Origin: Amycolatopsis bartoniae
GTDB lineage: Bacteria > Actinomycetota > Actinomycetes > Mycobacteriales > Pseudonocardiaceae
DNA: 64,000 nucleotides
Direction of reading: 5' to 3'
Assembly: GCF_014191255.1 (NCBI RefSeq)
Contig: NZ_JACHWH010000001.1
Coordinates: forward strand, 868,001 to 932,000
The notes beneath the pieces were generated by a model. The model ran no database searches. It had not been told where the DNA came from and worked only from the letters and a program-made list of their open reading frames with translations. Shown here piece after piece: positions 54,957 to 64,000 of the stretch; the stretch's first letter is position 1, and each line of letters opens with the position of its first letter. The translations under genes and the position numbers were made by a program.

Positions 54957-55772
54957 TCAAGCCGCCTCTTCGGCCAGGCTCGGGTCGAAGTCGATCGACG
55001 CTCGTTTCACGTCCGCTTCCAGCAGGGGGCGGTACTTGTCGGTGCCGGTGAGGTGCGTCAGGAAGAACGCCGTGAACAGGGCGCGCACCAGTTTCTGCGT
55101 CCGGCGCTGCGGTTTGCCCTGCAGCAGCCGCTGGCTCCAGTGGCTGCCCTCGGTCACCGCGAGGTGTGTCGACTTGTCGAGGATCCTCAGCTGGACCGGA
55201 CCGCCCCACGCCTTGGCGATCGCCTCGGCGTTGCCCGCCGCCGGGGTGACCAGGTCGCCCTTCGCGGCCAGGTGCAGGCCCGGCACGGTCAGCTTCCGCG
55301 CCGCGTCCGTCGCCGTCGGCAGGGTCTGCGCCGCGGCGATCGTGGCCACCGCCTTGATCCGCGGGTCACCCGCCGCGGCCAGCACCGCCGCACCGCCGCC
55401 GACGGAGTGCCCCGCCAGGCCCAGCTTCGCCGGGTCGACGCTGATCCCGCCCGGCCCGAGCCGCACGCCCGTCACGATGTCCAGCGTGGACTTCAGGTCG
55501 GCGGCGAACAGCCGGTGCGACGGCAGCGGCCCGCGCTGCGTCGACGGCGCCGCCGCGACGAAACCCCAGCTCGCCAGGTGGGTCAGCAACTCGCGGTACC
55601 GCCCCGGCGGCTGCAGCCAGCCGTGTCCGAACGCGACGCCCGGCAGGCCCAGCCCGCTGCGCGGGGTGAACACCACACCGGGCAGCCCGGCGAGCGCGAG
55701 GTTGCCGCGCACCACGTCGTGCGGACCGGGGTGCGACAGCTCCTCGAGCAGTTCCTTCGGCTTGCTGGCCAT
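54957..55772 (-). CDS. Alpha/beta hydrolase (dienelactone hydrolase/lipase-like)
   Basis: 271 aa. The nucleophile elbow GLAGHSVGGGAA holds the Ser, the oxyanion region is PGVAFGHGWLQ, a probable catalytic Asp lies in AAKGDLVTPAAG, and His in DKSTHLAVTEG, a complete triad. No signal peptide, so probably cytosolic. Resembles chlorophyllase/PHB-depolymerase-like hydrolases; substrate unknown. Divergent from glmS, with 71 nt between the starts. Confidence 0.85.
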   Translation of the reverse strand: MASKPKELLEELSHPGPHDVVRGNLALAGLPGVVFTPRSGLGLPGVAFGHGWLQPPGRYRELLTHLASWGFVAAAPSTQRGPLPSHRLFAADLKSTLDIVTGVRLGPGGISVDPAKLGLAGHSVGGGAAVLAAAGDPRIKAVATIAAAQTLPTATDAARKLTVPGLHLAAKGDLVTPAAGNAEAIAKAWGGPVQLRILDKSTHLAVTEGSHWSQRLLQGKPQRRTQKLVRALFTAFFLTHLTGTDKYRPLLEADVKRASIDFDPSLAEEAA

Positions 55773-55843
55773 GGCCAGAAGAATAGGCCAGCGCGGCCCC
55801 GGCCCCCAGCCGAGGCGCCGCGCGCCCCAGTACCCTCGTCCGG

Positions 55844-57706
55844 GTGTGCGGAATCGTGGGATACGTCGGTCACCGCCCGGCGCTGGACGTCGTACTGGGC
55901 GGGCTGCGGCGGATGGAGTACCGGGGTTACGACTCGGCCGGGGTCGCGGTGCTGGACGGCGCCGGTGCGCTGACCGTCGAGCGCAAGGCGGGCCGGCTGG
56001 CCAACCTGGAACAGCAGCTCGACACCACCGGCCGCGAGCGCTTCGCCGGCACCGCGGGCATGGGGCACACCCGCTGGGCCACGCACGGCGCCCCGGTCGA
56101 CCGCAACTCCCACCCCCACCGCGACACGAGCGAGCGCGTCGCCGTGGTGCACAACGGCATCATCGAGAACTTCGCCGCCCTGCGCGCCGAGCTGGAGGCC
56201 GACGGGGTCGAGCTGACCAGCGACACCGACTCCGAGACCGCGGCGCACCTGATCGCCCGCGCGTACAACGAAGGCCCCACCGCGGGGGACCTCCCGGCGA
56301 GCGTCGGCGCAGTGTGCCGCCGCCTCGAAGGCGCGTTCACACTGGTCGTGACCCACGCCGACCAGCCGGACCTGGTGGTCGCCGCGCGCCGGTCGTCCCC
56401 GCTGGTCGTCGGGGTCGGCGAGGGGGAGACGTTCGTCGCCTCGGACGTCGCCGCGTTCATCGAGCACACCCGCGAGGCCGTGGAGCTGGGGCAGGACCAG
56501 CTGGTCGTGATCAGCCGCGACGGCTACGAGGTCACCGACTTCGCCGGGGAACCCGCGCAGGCCAAGCCGTTCACGGTGGCGTGGGACCTGTCGGCCGCCG
56601 AGAAGGGCGGCCACGACTACTTCATGCTCAAGGAGATCGAGGAGCAGCCCGAGGCACTGGCCAACACGCTGCGCGGGCACTTCGACAGCGGCCGCATCGT
56701 GCTCGACGAGCAGCGGCTGTCCGACCAGGACCTGCGTGACGTGGACAAGGTGTTCGTCGTCGCGTGCGGCACCGCCTACCACTCGGGGCTCATCGCGAAG
56801 TACGCCATCGAGCACTGGACGCGGCTGCCCGTCGAGGTCGAGCTCGCCAGCGAGTTCCGCTACCGCGACCCGGTGCTCGACCGCGACACCCTCGTGGTCG
56901 CGATCTCACAGTCCGGTGAGACGGCCGACACGCTGGAGGCCGTGCGGCACGCGCGTGGCCAGAAGGCGCGTGTGCTGGCGATCTGCAACACCAACGGCGC
57001 GCAGATCCCGCGCGAGTCCGACGCGGTGCTGTACACGCACGCCGGGCCCGAGGTCGGGGTCGCGGCGACGAAGACGTTCACTTCTCAGGTCGCGGCGAAC
57101 TACCTCGTCGGCCTCGCGCTGGCGCAGGCGCGTGGCACGAAGTACCCGGACGAGGTCGCGCGCGAGTTCGCCGAGCTGGAGGCGATGCCTGCGGCCGTCC
57201 AGAAAGCACTGTCCACTGTGGAGGACGTGCGGGCGCTGGGGCGGCGGATGGCCGACTCGAAGGCAGTGCTGTTCCTGGGCAGGCACGTCGGGTTCCCGGT
57301 CGCGCTCGAAGGAGCGTTGAAGCTCAAGGAACTCGCGTACATGCACGCTGAGGGTTTCGCGGCCGGCGAGCTCAAGCACGGGCCCATCGCGTTGATCGAG
57401 GAGGGCCTGCCGGTCGTCGTCGTGATGCCGTCGCCGAAGGGGCGCGCGGTGCTGCACGCGAAGCTGGTGTCGAACATCAGCGAGATCCAGGCCCGCGGCG
57501 CGCGCACGATCGTCATCGCCGAGGAGGGCGACGACACCGTGCGCCCGTTCGCGGACGAGCTGATCGAGGTGCCCGCCGTGCCGACGCTGCTGCAGCCGCT
57601 GGTGTCGAGCGTGCCGTTGCAGGTGCTGGCCGCCGAAATCGCCCGTGCCCGTGGTTACGACGTGGACAAGCCGCGGAACCTGGCGAAGTCCGTGACGGTG
57701 GAGTAA
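55844..57706 (+). CDS. glmS: Glucosamine-fructose-6-phosphate aminotransferase (isomerising)
   Basis: 620 aa, GTG start. Cys2, exposed after Met removal (MCGIVGYVG), is the glutaminase nucleophile. The N-terminal Ntn domain carries EYRGYDSAGVAV and MGHTRWATHG. Two SIS domains follow (VACGTAYHSGL, SQSGETADTLEA, SVTVE terminus). It makes glucosamine-6-phosphate, the first step toward UDP-GlcNAc, and so pairs functionally with glmM upstream. 6 nt before the next gene. Confidence 0.97.
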   Translation: MCGIVGYVGHRPALDVVLGGLRRMEYRGYDSAGVAVLDGAGALTVERKAGRLANLEQQLDTTGRERFAGTAGMGHTRWATHGAPVDRNSHPHRDTSERVAVVHNGIIENFAALRAELEADGVELTSDTDSETAAHLIARAYNEGPTAGDLPASVGAVCRRLEGAFTLVVTHADQPDLVVAARRSSPLVVGVGEGETFVASDVAAFIEHTREAVELGQDQLVVISRDGYEVTDFAGEPAQAKPFTVAWDLSAAEKGGHDYFMLKEIEEQPEALANTLRGHFDSGRIVLDEQRLSDQDLRDVDKVFVVACGTAYHSGLIAKYAIEHWTRLPVEVELASEFRYRDPVLDRDTLVVAISQSGETADTLEAVRHARGQKARVLAICNTNGAQIPRESDAVLYTHAGPEVGVAATKTFTSQVAANYLVGLALAQARGTKYPDEVAREFAELEAMPAAVQKALSTVEDVRALGRRMADSKAVLFLGRHVGFPVALEGALKLKELAYMHAEGFAAGELKHGPIALIEEGLPVVVVMPSPKGRAVLHAKLVSNISEIQARGARTIVIAEEGDDTVRPFADELIEVPAVPTLLQPLVSSVPLQVLAAEIARARGYDVDKPRNLAKSVTVE

Positions 57707-57712
57707 GGGCTC

Positions 57713-59164
57713 ATGCAAGGCATCTGGAGCACCGACCAAATCCGCGAGGCCGAGGAACGCCTGCTGGCGAAGACTCCGGAGGGCGCGCTCATGCAGCGCG
57801 CCGCCTTCGGGGTCGCCGTGCAGGCGGCCGACATGTTGCGGGCGCACACCGGCCGCGTCGCCGCGACCCAGGTCACCCTGCTCGTCGGGGCCGGCAACAA
57901 CGGCGGCGACGCGCTGTGGGCGGGCAAGTTCCTGCGCAGGCAAGGCGTCGCCGTCACCGCCGTGCTGCTCAACCCGGAGAAGGCGCACGCCGCCGGGCTC
58001 GCGGCCCTGCGCCGGGCGGGTGGCAGGGCTGTCACCCTCGACGAGGCTCCCCGCGTGCTCGAAGCCGCGGACCTGGTGATCGACGGCATCGTCGGTCTGC
58101 AGGCGCGCGGGCCGCTGCGGGAGGACGCCGCGAGCCTGCTCGACTTCATCGGCGCGCCGGTGCTGGCGGTCGACCTGCCCAGCGGTGTCCACCCCGATCA
58201 GGGCACTGTGGACGGTCCGGCGATCACGGCCACCCGCACGGTCACGTTCGGCGCGCGCAAACCGGTGCACGTGCTCAACCCGGAGCGGTGCGGCGAGGTC
58301 GTGCTGGTCGACATCGGCCTGCTGCCCGAGCTGGGCGATCCCGGCATCGAGCAGCTGGACGCCGTGGACGTCGGCGTCGCGTGGCCGGTGCCCGGCCCGG
58401 AGGACAACAAGTACAGCCAGGGCGTCACGGGCATCGCCGCCGGTTCGGCCACCTATCCCGGCGCCGCGGTCCTCGCCACCGGCTCGGCCGTGCTCGCGAC
58501 GTCGGGCATGGTGCGCTACGCCGGACCGGCGGCGGACGTCGTGCGTTCGCGCTGGCCCGAGGTGGTGGCGACGGGTTCGGTGACCGACGCGGGCCGCGTC
58601 CAGGCATGGGTCGTCGGGCCGGGCATCGGCACCGGGCAGTCGGGCCGCCGCGTGCTGGAGCACGTGCTGTCGGCGGGGGTGCCGGTGTGCGCGGACGCCG
58701 ACGCGACCACCTTGATGGCCCACCAGCCGGACGTCCTCGACGCGCGCGACCCCGGCACGCCGCTGGTGCTGACGCCGCACGCGGGCGAGTTCGAGCGGCT
58801 GACCGGCGCGCCTCCGGGCGCCGACAGGGTGGGCGCGGTGAAGGCGGCGGCCCGCCGGTTCGACGCCGTGGTGCTGCTCAAGGGCAACACGACGCTGGTC
58901 GCCGCGCCCGACGGCCGGGTGCTCGCGAACGTCGCGCGCGGCTCGTGGCTCGCGACCGCGGGGTCCGGCGATCTGCTGTCGGGTCTGGTCGGCGCGTTGC
59001 TGGCCGCCGGACTCGACCCGTGGCTCGCGGCGGGCGCCGCGGCGTACGTGCACTCGCTGGCCGCCGACCTCGCCGCGCGCGGGGTGCCGGTTTCGGCCAG
59101 CGGCGTGCTTTCGGCGATTCCGGACGCCATCCGAAGCCTAAGAAGTTATCAAGTTATGCGTTAA
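57713..59164 (+). CDS. nnr: Bifunctional NAD(P)H-hydrate epimerase / ADP-dependent dehydratase
   Basis: 483 aa. The N-terminal YjeF epimerase domain (VGAGNNGGDALWAGKFL, AVDLPSGVHPDQG) occupies about 1-210. The C-terminal ribokinase-like dehydratase has VVGPGIGTGQSG, LTPHAGEFERLTG and TAGSGDLLSGLVGALL. It repairs damaged NAD(P)HX. Fused form as in E. coli YjeF; it lies near glmS and alr in other actinobacteria too. The last codons overlap the operator-like sequence of the next operon. Confidence 0.93.
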   Translation: MQGIWSTDQIREAEERLLAKTPEGALMQRAAFGVAVQAADMLRAHTGRVAATQVTLLVGAGNNGGDALWAGKFLRRQGVAVTAVLLNPEKAHAAGLAALRRAGGRAVTLDEAPRVLEAADLVIDGIVGLQARGPLREDAASLLDFIGAPVLAVDLPSGVHPDQGTVDGPAITATRTVTFGARKPVHVLNPERCGEVVLVDIGLLPELGDPGIEQLDAVDVGVAWPVPGPEDNKYSQGVTGIAAGSATYPGAAVLATGSAVLATSGMVRYAGPAADVVRSRWPEVVATGSVTDAGRVQAWVVGPGIGTGQSGRRVLEHVLSAGVPVCADADATTLMAHQPDVLDARDPGTPLVLTPHAGEFERLTGAPPGADRVGAVKAAARRFDAVVLLKGNTTLVAAPDGRVLANVARGSWLATAGSGDLLSGLVGALLAAGLDPWLAAGAAAYVHSLAADLAARGVPVSASGVLSAIPDAIRSLRSYQVMR

Positions 59165-59169
59165 CAACT
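59143..59169 (+). promoter_or_regulatory. Candidate operator of the polyol operon
   Basis: AAGTTAT occurs twice, 8 bp apart (59143, 59151), and AACAACT on the other side gives an inverted match (AGTT...AACT). This AT-rich island stands out in GC-rich DNA and overlaps the -35. A plausible site for the DeoR-type regulator encoded in the operon. Confidence 0.45.
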
Positions 59170-59189
59170 CGCGGTTCCTCCGGTAAGAA
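59161..59189 (+). promoter_or_regulatory. Candidate promoter of the polyol operon
   Basis: TTAACA (five of six -35 consensus bases), a 17-nt spacer and TAAGAA(T) as -10, about 30 nt ahead of the dehydrogenase ATG and its GGAGGG ribosome-binding site. Confidence 0.45.
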
Positions 59190-59218
59190 TGAGCTGACCA
59201 GCTCGGACGGAGGGCTCG

Positions 59219-60259
59219 ATGACGAGTGCGCGCATGAAGGTGTCGGTCCTGTACGGGGTGCACGACGTGCGCACCGAGGAGCGGCCGGTGCCGGAGCCCG
59301 GGCCGGACGAGGTGCTCATCCGAGTGCTGTCGGTCGGCACCTGCGGTTCGGACGTGCACTACTACGAGAACGGGCGGATCGGCGACTTCGTGGTCGAGCA
59401 GCCGCTGGTCCTCGGGCACGAGCCGAGCGGCGTGGTGGTCCGGACGGGCAGCGCGGCGAAGCGGCACGAGGCCGGGCAGCGTGTCGCGCTGGAGCCGGGT
59501 GTGCCGTGTTCGGTGTGCGAGCAGTGCAAGGCCGGCCGCTACAACCTCTGCCCGCGCATGCGGTTCTTCGGCACCCCGCCGATCGACGGCGCGTTCTGCG
59601 AGTACGTGGTGCTGCGCGAGGACTTCGCGCACCCGGTGCCGGACTCGCTGAGCGACGACGCGGCCGGGCTGCTGGAGCCGCTTTCCGTTGGCGTGTGGGC
59701 GAACCGCAAGGCACGCACCGCGCCGGGCAGCCGGGTGCTGATCACCGGCGCCGGGCCGATCGGGCTGGTGGCGACGCAGACGGCGCGCGCGTTCGGGGCG
59801 AGCGAGGTCGTGGTGACCGACGTGAACCCGCGGCGCCTGGAGGTCGCGCGGGAGCTGGGGGCCACCGCGACGATCGACGTGTCGAAGGAGAACCTCGCCG
59901 ACGCGGACTTCGACCCGGACGTGCTGCTGGAGTGCTCGGGTGTGCCGGTGGCCGCCGGACAGGCCATCCGCAAGGTGGGCCGCGCGGGCCGGATCGTGCT
60001 CATCGGCATGGGCGGTGACGAGATCCCGTTGCCGCTCGCGCACGTGCAGAACTCCGAGATCGAGATCACCGGCACCTTCCGCTACGCCAACACCTGGCCC
60101 ACGGCGATCGCGCTGGCCGCCTCCGGCGAGGTGGACCTGGACCGGCTGGTGACCCACCGGTTCGGGCTGGAGCAGGTCGAGGAGGCCCTCACCGTCGCCG
60201 CCAAGGACGACTCGGTGATCAAGGCCGTCGTGCGCCCGCAGGAAGCCCGCGTTGGCTAG
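59219..60259 (+). CDS. Zinc-dependent polyol dehydrogenase (sorbitol/xylitol dehydrogenase-like)
   Basis: 346 aa MDR-family alcohol dehydrogenase. Catalytic zinc ligands lie in GTCGSDVHYYENG and LGHEPSG; the structural zinc lobe is CSVCEQCKAGRYNLC; the Rossmann motif is ITGAGPIGLVA. The short HYYENG segment and the GRIGDFVVEQPLVLG pattern are those of sorbitol/xylitol dehydrogenases, which oxidise a sugar alcohol to a ketose with NAD. First gene of a tight four-gene operon with a xylulokinase-like gene, so D-xylulose is a likely product. Confidence 0.88.
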   Translation: MTSARMKVSVLYGVHDVRTEERPVPEPGPDEVLIRVLSVGTCGSDVHYYENGRIGDFVVEQPLVLGHEPSGVVVRTGSAAKRHEAGQRVALEPGVPCSVCEQCKAGRYNLCPRMRFFGTPPIDGAFCEYVVLREDFAHPVPDSLSDDAAGLLEPLSVGVWANRKARTAPGSRVLITGAGPIGLVATQTARAFGASEVVVTDVNPRRLEVARELGATATIDVSKENLADADFDPDVLLECSGVPVAAGQAIRKVGRAGRIVLIGMGGDEIPLPLAHVQNSEIEITGTFRYANTWPTAIALAASGEVDLDRLVTHRFGLEQVEEALTVAAKDDSVIKAVVRPQEARVG

Positions 60260-61097
60260 GACGCGGCCGTCCGACGCCGAGGTCGAGCAGCGCCGCCAGG
60301 ACATCCTGCGGCACGTGATCGACTCCGGCGAGGTGCGGATCGACCAGCTGTCCGAGCGGTTCGGGGTCAGCCTGATGACCGTCCACCGCGACCTCGACGA
60401 CCTGGCCGAACGGCGGCTGCTGCGCAAGCTGCGGGGCAGGGTCGCCGCGTACCCGGCGTTGACGATGGAGACGGCGAAGCGCTTCCGCGAAGGTCTGAAC
60501 CTGCCGTGCAAGGAGGCGCTGTGCGCCGTCGCCGTGCGTGAGGTACGGGCCGGGCAGACGGTGTTCGTCGACGACTCGACCACGTTGTTCCCACTGGTGC
60601 GCCTGCTCGCCGGGATCGAGCGGCTGGTGGTGATCACCAACTCGCTGGAGGCCGCGCGCATCCTCGGGGAGCACGAGAGCGCGGAGGTCCTGTTGCTCGG
60701 CGGGCGGTACACCGAGTTCGACTCGTGCATCGGCCCGGACACTATCGAGGCGCTCGGGCGGATGCGCGCAGACATCGGGTTCGTGTCGGCCACCGCCGTC
60801 GCGGGCGGTCGGCTGTACCACCCGGTGCGGGACTACGCATCGCTCAAACGAGCGGCACTGGCCGCGGCGAACAAAAACGTTCTCGTCGTCGACAGCTCGA
60901 AATTCGGCCGTACCGCCACGTATTCGTACGGTGACGTTTCGGCATATGACCTGGTCATCGCGGATGGTGGGACGCCGGACGACGAACTGGCCGCGATGCG
61001 GCAGTTCGGCACCCGGGTCGAACTCGTGGACCAGCCGGGAAAATCCGGCGAAAACCCTGGACTGAATCGCGAAAGTGACGGAGGCTCTTCGGTATGA
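60252..61097 (+). CDS. DeoR-family transcriptional regulator
   Basis: 281 aa, TTG start overlapping the dehydrogenase gene by 8 nt. N-terminal winged helix ([20 protein letters not shown]), then the DeoR sugar-phosphate sensor with [15 protein letters not shown] and the C-terminal [15 protein letters not shown]. Likely senses a phosphorylated sugar made by the downstream kinase and controls the candidate operator upstream. Repressor or activator cannot be told. Confidence 0.9.
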   Translation: MARTRPSDAEVEQRRQDILRHVIDSGEVRIDQLSERFGVSLMTVHRDLDDLAERRLLRKLRGRVAAYPALTMETAKRFREGLNLPCKEALCAVAVREVRAGQTVFVDDSTTLFPLVRLLAGIERLVVITNSLEAARILGEHESAEVLLLGGRYTEFDSCIGPDTIEALGRMRADIGFVSATAVAGGRLYHPVRDYASLKRAALAAANKNVLVVDSSKFGRTATYSYGDVSAYDLVIADGGTPDDELAAMRQFGTRVELVDQPGKSGENPGLNRESDGGSSV

Positions 61098-62518
61098 CAA
61101 CAGCGCCGTTGGTCGCCGGCGTCGACTCGTCAACGCAGTCGACGAAGGTGGTCGTGTGCGATGCGCTCACAGGAGCGGTTTTGCGCACGGGCCGCGCTGC
61201 GCACCCCGACACGACGGAGGTCGATCCGCGGCTCTGGTGGCAGGCGTTCACCCAGGCGTCCGACGGGCTGCTCGACGGCGTGCGGGCCATCGGGGTCGGC
61301 GGGCAGCAGCACGGCATGGTGACCCTCGACGAGCACGGCGAGGTCGTCCGGCCCGCCCTGCTGTGGAACGACACCCGCTCCGCCAAGGCCGCGGACAACC
61401 TGGTGACCGAGCTCGGCGGCCCCCGCGCGTGGGCCGAAGCCGTGGGTTCGGTGCCGGTCGCGAGCTTCACCGTCACCAAGCTGCGCTGGATGGCCGAGCA
61501 CGAGCCGGAGCTTGCCGACCGCGTCGCGCGCGTGCTGCTGCCGCACGACTGGCTCACCTGGCGTCTGCTCGGTGGCGGCGAGCCGGTCACCGACCGCGGC
61601 GACGCGTCGGGCACCGGCTACTTCTCACCCGCGGAAGGCGTCTACCGCAAGGACTTCCTGAGCCACGCGTTCGGCGGCCGGACCCCGGAGCTGCCCCGCG
61701 TGCTCGGCCCGCGTGAGGCGGCGGGCGAGACCCCGGACGGGGTGCTGGTCTCCGCGGGCACCGGCGACAACATGGCCGCCGCGCTCGCGCTGGGCCTCGG
61801 CGAGGGCGACGTGGTGGTGTCGCTGGGCACCAGCGGCACGGTGTTCGGCGTGTCCGCGACGGCGCCCGCCGACCCGACCGGCATCGTTGCCGGGTTCGCC
61901 GACGCCACCGGCCGGTTCCTGCCGCTCGCGTGCACCCTCAACGCCGCCCGCGTGCTCACGGCTACGGCCACGATGCTCGGCGTCGACCTGGCTGGTCTGG
62001 ACCGGCTCGCGCTCGCCGCGGAACCGGGCGCGGGCGGGCTGACCCTCCTGCCGTACCTGGACGGCGAGCGCACCCCGAACCTGCCCGACGCGGCCGGTTC
62101 GCTGCACGGCATGCGCCGCACCAACATGACCCCGGAGAACCTCGCCCGCGCCGCCGTCGAAGGCATGTTGTGCGGCCTCGCGGCGGGCCTGGACGCGGTG
62201 CAGGCCCACGGCGTCACCGCGCGCCGCGTCCTGCTCATCGGCGGTGCCGCGCAGTCGGCCGCCGTGCGTGCCGTCGCGCCGACGGTGTTCGGGCTGCCGG
62301 TCGTGGTGCCCGAACCGGCCGAGCACGTCGCGCTCGGCGCCGCGCGCCAGGCCGCGTGGGCGCTCGCCGGCGGCGACGAACCGCCGGCCTGGTCCGAGAA
62401 CACCCGGCTGGAGCCGGTCACCGGGGACGCCGCGACCGGCGAGGAGCTCCGCCACCGGCACCTTGACATCCGCGAGCTCGTGCATCACGTTTCACTGAAA
62501 ACAGGAGAGGACACCTGA
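61094..62518 (+). CDS. xylB: FGGY-family carbohydrate kinase, probably xylulokinase
   Basis: 474 aa. The phosphate-1 loop [13 protein letters not shown], the substrate loop [16 protein letters not shown] (xylulokinase-like GxQHGMV), LWNDTRS, and the phosphate-2 loop [10 protein letters not shown] mark it as XylB-like. It phosphorylates D-xylulose to xylulose-5-phosphate for the pentose phosphate pathway. Overlaps the regulator by 4 nt and the ABC ATPase by 1 nt. Confidence 0.87.
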   Translation: MTTAPLVAGVDSSTQSTKVVVCDALTGAVLRTGRAAHPDTTEVDPRLWWQAFTQASDGLLDGVRAIGVGGQQHGMVTLDEHGEVVRPALLWNDTRSAKAADNLVTELGGPRAWAEAVGSVPVASFTVTKLRWMAEHEPELADRVARVLLPHDWLTWRLLGGGEPVTDRGDASGTGYFSPAEGVYRKDFLSHAFGGRTPELPRVLGPREAAGETPDGVLVSAGTGDNMAAALALGLGEGDVVVSLGTSGTVFGVSATAPADPTGIVAGFADATGRFLPLACTLNAARVLTATATMLGVDLAGLDRLALAAEPGAGGLTLLPYLDGERTPNLPDAAGSLHGMRRTNMTPENLARAAVEGMLCGLAAGLDAVQAHGVTARRVLLIGGAAQSAAVRAVAPTVFGLPVVVPEPAEHVALGAARQAAWALAGGDEPPAWSENTRLEPVTGDAATGEELRHRHLDIRELVHHVSLKTGEDT

Positions 62519-63600
62519 TGGCCACGATCACCTACGACAAGGCGTCCCGCCGCTACCCCGGCGCCGACCGCGCGGCGGTCGACGCCCTGGATCTCGAGAT
62601 CGCCGACGGGGAGTTCCTCGTGCTGGTCGGGCCTTCCGGGTGCGGCAAGTCCACGAGCCTGCGCATGCTGGCCGGGCTCGAGGACGTGGACGACGGCGCC
62701 GTGTGGATCGGTGACCGCGACGTCACCCAGCTGCCGCCGCGCTCGCGCGACATCGCGATGGTGTTCCAGAACTACGCGCTCTACCCGCACATGACGGTGG
62801 GGCAGAACATGGGCTTCGCGCTGAAGATCGCGGGCAAGCCCAAGGACGAGATCAAGCAGCGCGTGGCCGAGGCGGCGAAGCTGCTGGACCTGGAGGACTA
62901 CCTCGACCGCAAGCCCAAGGCGCTCTCGGGTGGCCAGCGGCAGCGCGTCGCGATGGGCCGCGCGATCGTGCGCGAGCCGCAGGTGTTCCTGATGGACGAG
63001 CCGCTGTCCAACCTGGACGCGAAGCTGCGTGTGTCCACCCGCACCCAGATCGCCGCGCTGCAGCGGCGGCTGGGCACCACCACCGTCTACGTCACGCACG
63101 ACCAGGTCGAGGCCATGACGATGGGCGACCGCGTCGCGGTGCTCAAGGACGGGCTACTGCAGCAGTGCGACACCCCGCGGGCCCTGTACGAGCGGCCGGC
63201 GAACGTGTTCGTGGCCGGGTTCATCGGCTCGCCCGCGATGAACCTCGCGTCGGCGCGGCTGTCCGACGCCGGTGCGTCGCTGGGCGGGATCACGGTGCCG
63301 CTGTCGCGCGAGACGATCGCCGCGGCCGGTGGCGAAGACGTCACCCTCGGCTTCCGGCCGGAGTCGCTGGAGCTGACCGACCAGGACGGTCTCGCCGTGA
63401 AGGTCGACCTGGTCGAGGAGCTGGGCTCGGACGCCTTCGTCTACGGCAAGATCGCCGCCGACGGCGCGGCCGAAGGCGCCAGCGTCGTGGCGCGTGTCGA
63501 CCCGCGCAAGACCCCGTCGATGGGCGACACCCTGCGCCTGCGCATCCGCCCGGACGAGCTGCACGTGTTCTCCACCAGCACCGGCCTGCGCCTGGACTGA
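62518..63600 (+). CDS. Sugar ABC transporter ATPase (MsmK/UgpC/MalK type)
   Basis: 360 aa. Walker A GPSGCGKST, Q-loop VFQNYALYPHM, signature LSGGQRQRV, Walker B VFLMDEPLSNLDA, H-loop YVTHDQVEAMT, and a C-terminal TOBE/MOI domain (FRPESLELTDQDG). It powers import of sugars or polyols by a two-permease, binding-protein system. No permease or binding protein is in the window, so it may serve permeases elsewhere, as MsmK-like ATPases do. Last gene of the operon. Confidence 0.92.
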   Translation: MATITYDKASRRYPGADRAAVDALDLEIADGEFLVLVGPSGCGKSTSLRMLAGLEDVDDGAVWIGDRDVTQLPPRSRDIAMVFQNYALYPHMTVGQNMGFALKIAGKPKDEIKQRVAEAAKLLDLEDYLDRKPKALSGGQRQRVAMGRAIVREPQVFLMDEPLSNLDAKLRVSTRTQIAALQRRLGTTTVYVTHDQVEAMTMGDRVAVLKDGLLQQCDTPRALYERPANVFVAGFIGSPAMNLASARLSDAGASLGGITVPLSRETIAAAGGEDVTLGFRPESLELTDQDGLAVKVDLVEELGSDAFVYGKIAADGAAEGASVVARVDPRKTPSMGDTLRLRIRPDELHVFSTSTGLRLD

Positions 63601-63610
63601 GTGTTTTCCG

Positions 63611-63643
63611 GATGGCCGGCTTCGCACCGCGAAGCCGGCCATC
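63611..63643 (+). terminator. Terminator after the polyol operon
   Basis: A perfect 14-bp stem (GATGGCCGGCTTCG and its complement) with the 5-nt loop CACCG, 10 nt after the ABC ATPase stop. No U-tract. Very stable. Confidence 0.8.
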
Positions 63644-63668
63644 GGCGTGCTGTGGGAAAATCGGCGCG

Positions 63669-64000
63669 ATGAGCCCCGAACTGTTCCGCGCCGAGATCGT
63701 GATCGACCTCGCCGCCATCCGGCACAACGTCGGCCTGCTCGCCGAGCGGGCGGCCGGTGCCGCGACGATGGCCGTGGTCAAGGCCGACGGGTACGGCCAC
63801 GGCGCCGTCCCGGTGGCGAAGGCCGCGCTCGACGCCGGTGCGACGTCGCTGGGGGCGTGCTCGCTCGCGGAGGGGCTCGCGTTGCGGGAGGCGGGGATCA
63901 CCGCGCCGGTGTTCACGTGGCTCGACGCGCCGGGCGTGGACTTCGCGCCGGGTGTCGCCGCGGACATCGATCTGTCGGCCAGTTCCACCCACGAGCTCGC
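63669..64000 (+). CDS. alr: Alanine racemase, partial at window edge
   Basis: The first 110 residues are visible from an ATG at 63669. The PLP lysine (Lys38) lies in VVKADGYGHGA, the hallmark of Alr, preceded by the EIVIDLAAIRHNVGLL strand-helix and followed by barrel segments (TSLGACSLAEGLALREAG). It converts L-Ala to D-Ala for peptidoglycan. No obvious ribosome-binding site; 26 nt after the terminator. The C-terminal domain and catalytic Tyr lie outside the window. Confidence 0.9.
   Translation, partial: MSPELFRAEIVIDLAAIRHNVGLLAERAAGAATMAVVKADGYGHGAVPVAKAALDAGATSLGACSLAEGLALREAGITAPVFTWLDAPGVDFAPGVAADIDLSASSTHEL

Overview
The window is chromosomal DNA of a high-GC actinomycete. GTG and TTG starts are frequent, third codon positions are almost all G or C, ribosomal proteins carry actinobacterial features (124-residue S12, zinc-type S14 and L36, no zinc-type Cys in S4), and an ESX-4-type type VII secretion system (T7SS) sits between truA and rplM as in mycobacteria. 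The mix of EspC-like, WXG100 and YbaB genes suggests Pseudonocardiaceae, for example an Amycolatopsis relative. This placement is inference. No rRNA, tRNA, insertion sequence or CRISPR array was recognised.

Layout. (1) 1-5944, minus strand: T7SS-associated accessory cluster. A YbaB-like protein leads a coupled series holding two paralogous cassettes of an EspC-like small protein plus a WXG-type protein with a hydrophobic segment, and three small membrane proteins. (2) 6236-28457, plus strand: str operon (rpsL, rpsG, fusA, tuf), S10, spc and alpha operons, with secY, adk, map, infA, rpmJ, rpoA and rplQ. An unrecognised 69-aa gene lies between rpsM and rpsK. (3) 28454-29359: truA, which appears to start at CTG. 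(4) 29388-43374: complete ESX-4-type locus (eccE, eccB, mycP, eccD, eccC, an Hsp70-like Rv3446c-family gene, and two WXG100 genes at the esxU and esxT positions), then a DUF4333 protein and a lipoprotein on the minus strand. (5) 45618-48077: rplM, rpsI, glmM. (6) 48066-50849: an unusually short P450-like protein divergent from a fatty acyl-AMP ligase and acyl carrier protein. (7) 50950-54198: third T7SS substrate-type cassette, followed by a repeat-rich non-coding stretch. (8) 54957-59164: alpha/beta hydrolase, glmS and the NAD(P)HX repair enzyme. (9) 59219-63600: polyol/xylulose operon (dehydrogenase, DeoR regulator, FGGY kinase, MsmK-type ABC ATPase), then the start of alr.

How it works together. 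The core membrane complex (EccB, EccC, EccD, EccE, MycP) should export the EsxU/EsxT-like pair, and the accessory cassettes look like further substrates or chaperone-like partners. GlmM, GlmS and Alr feed cell-wall precursor synthesis. The least explained items are the leader ahead of the esx pair (a hexapeptide frame with four serine codons followed by a hairpin), the three-box element between eccE and eccB, the P450-like/FAAL/ACP trio and the ribosomal-operon small gene.
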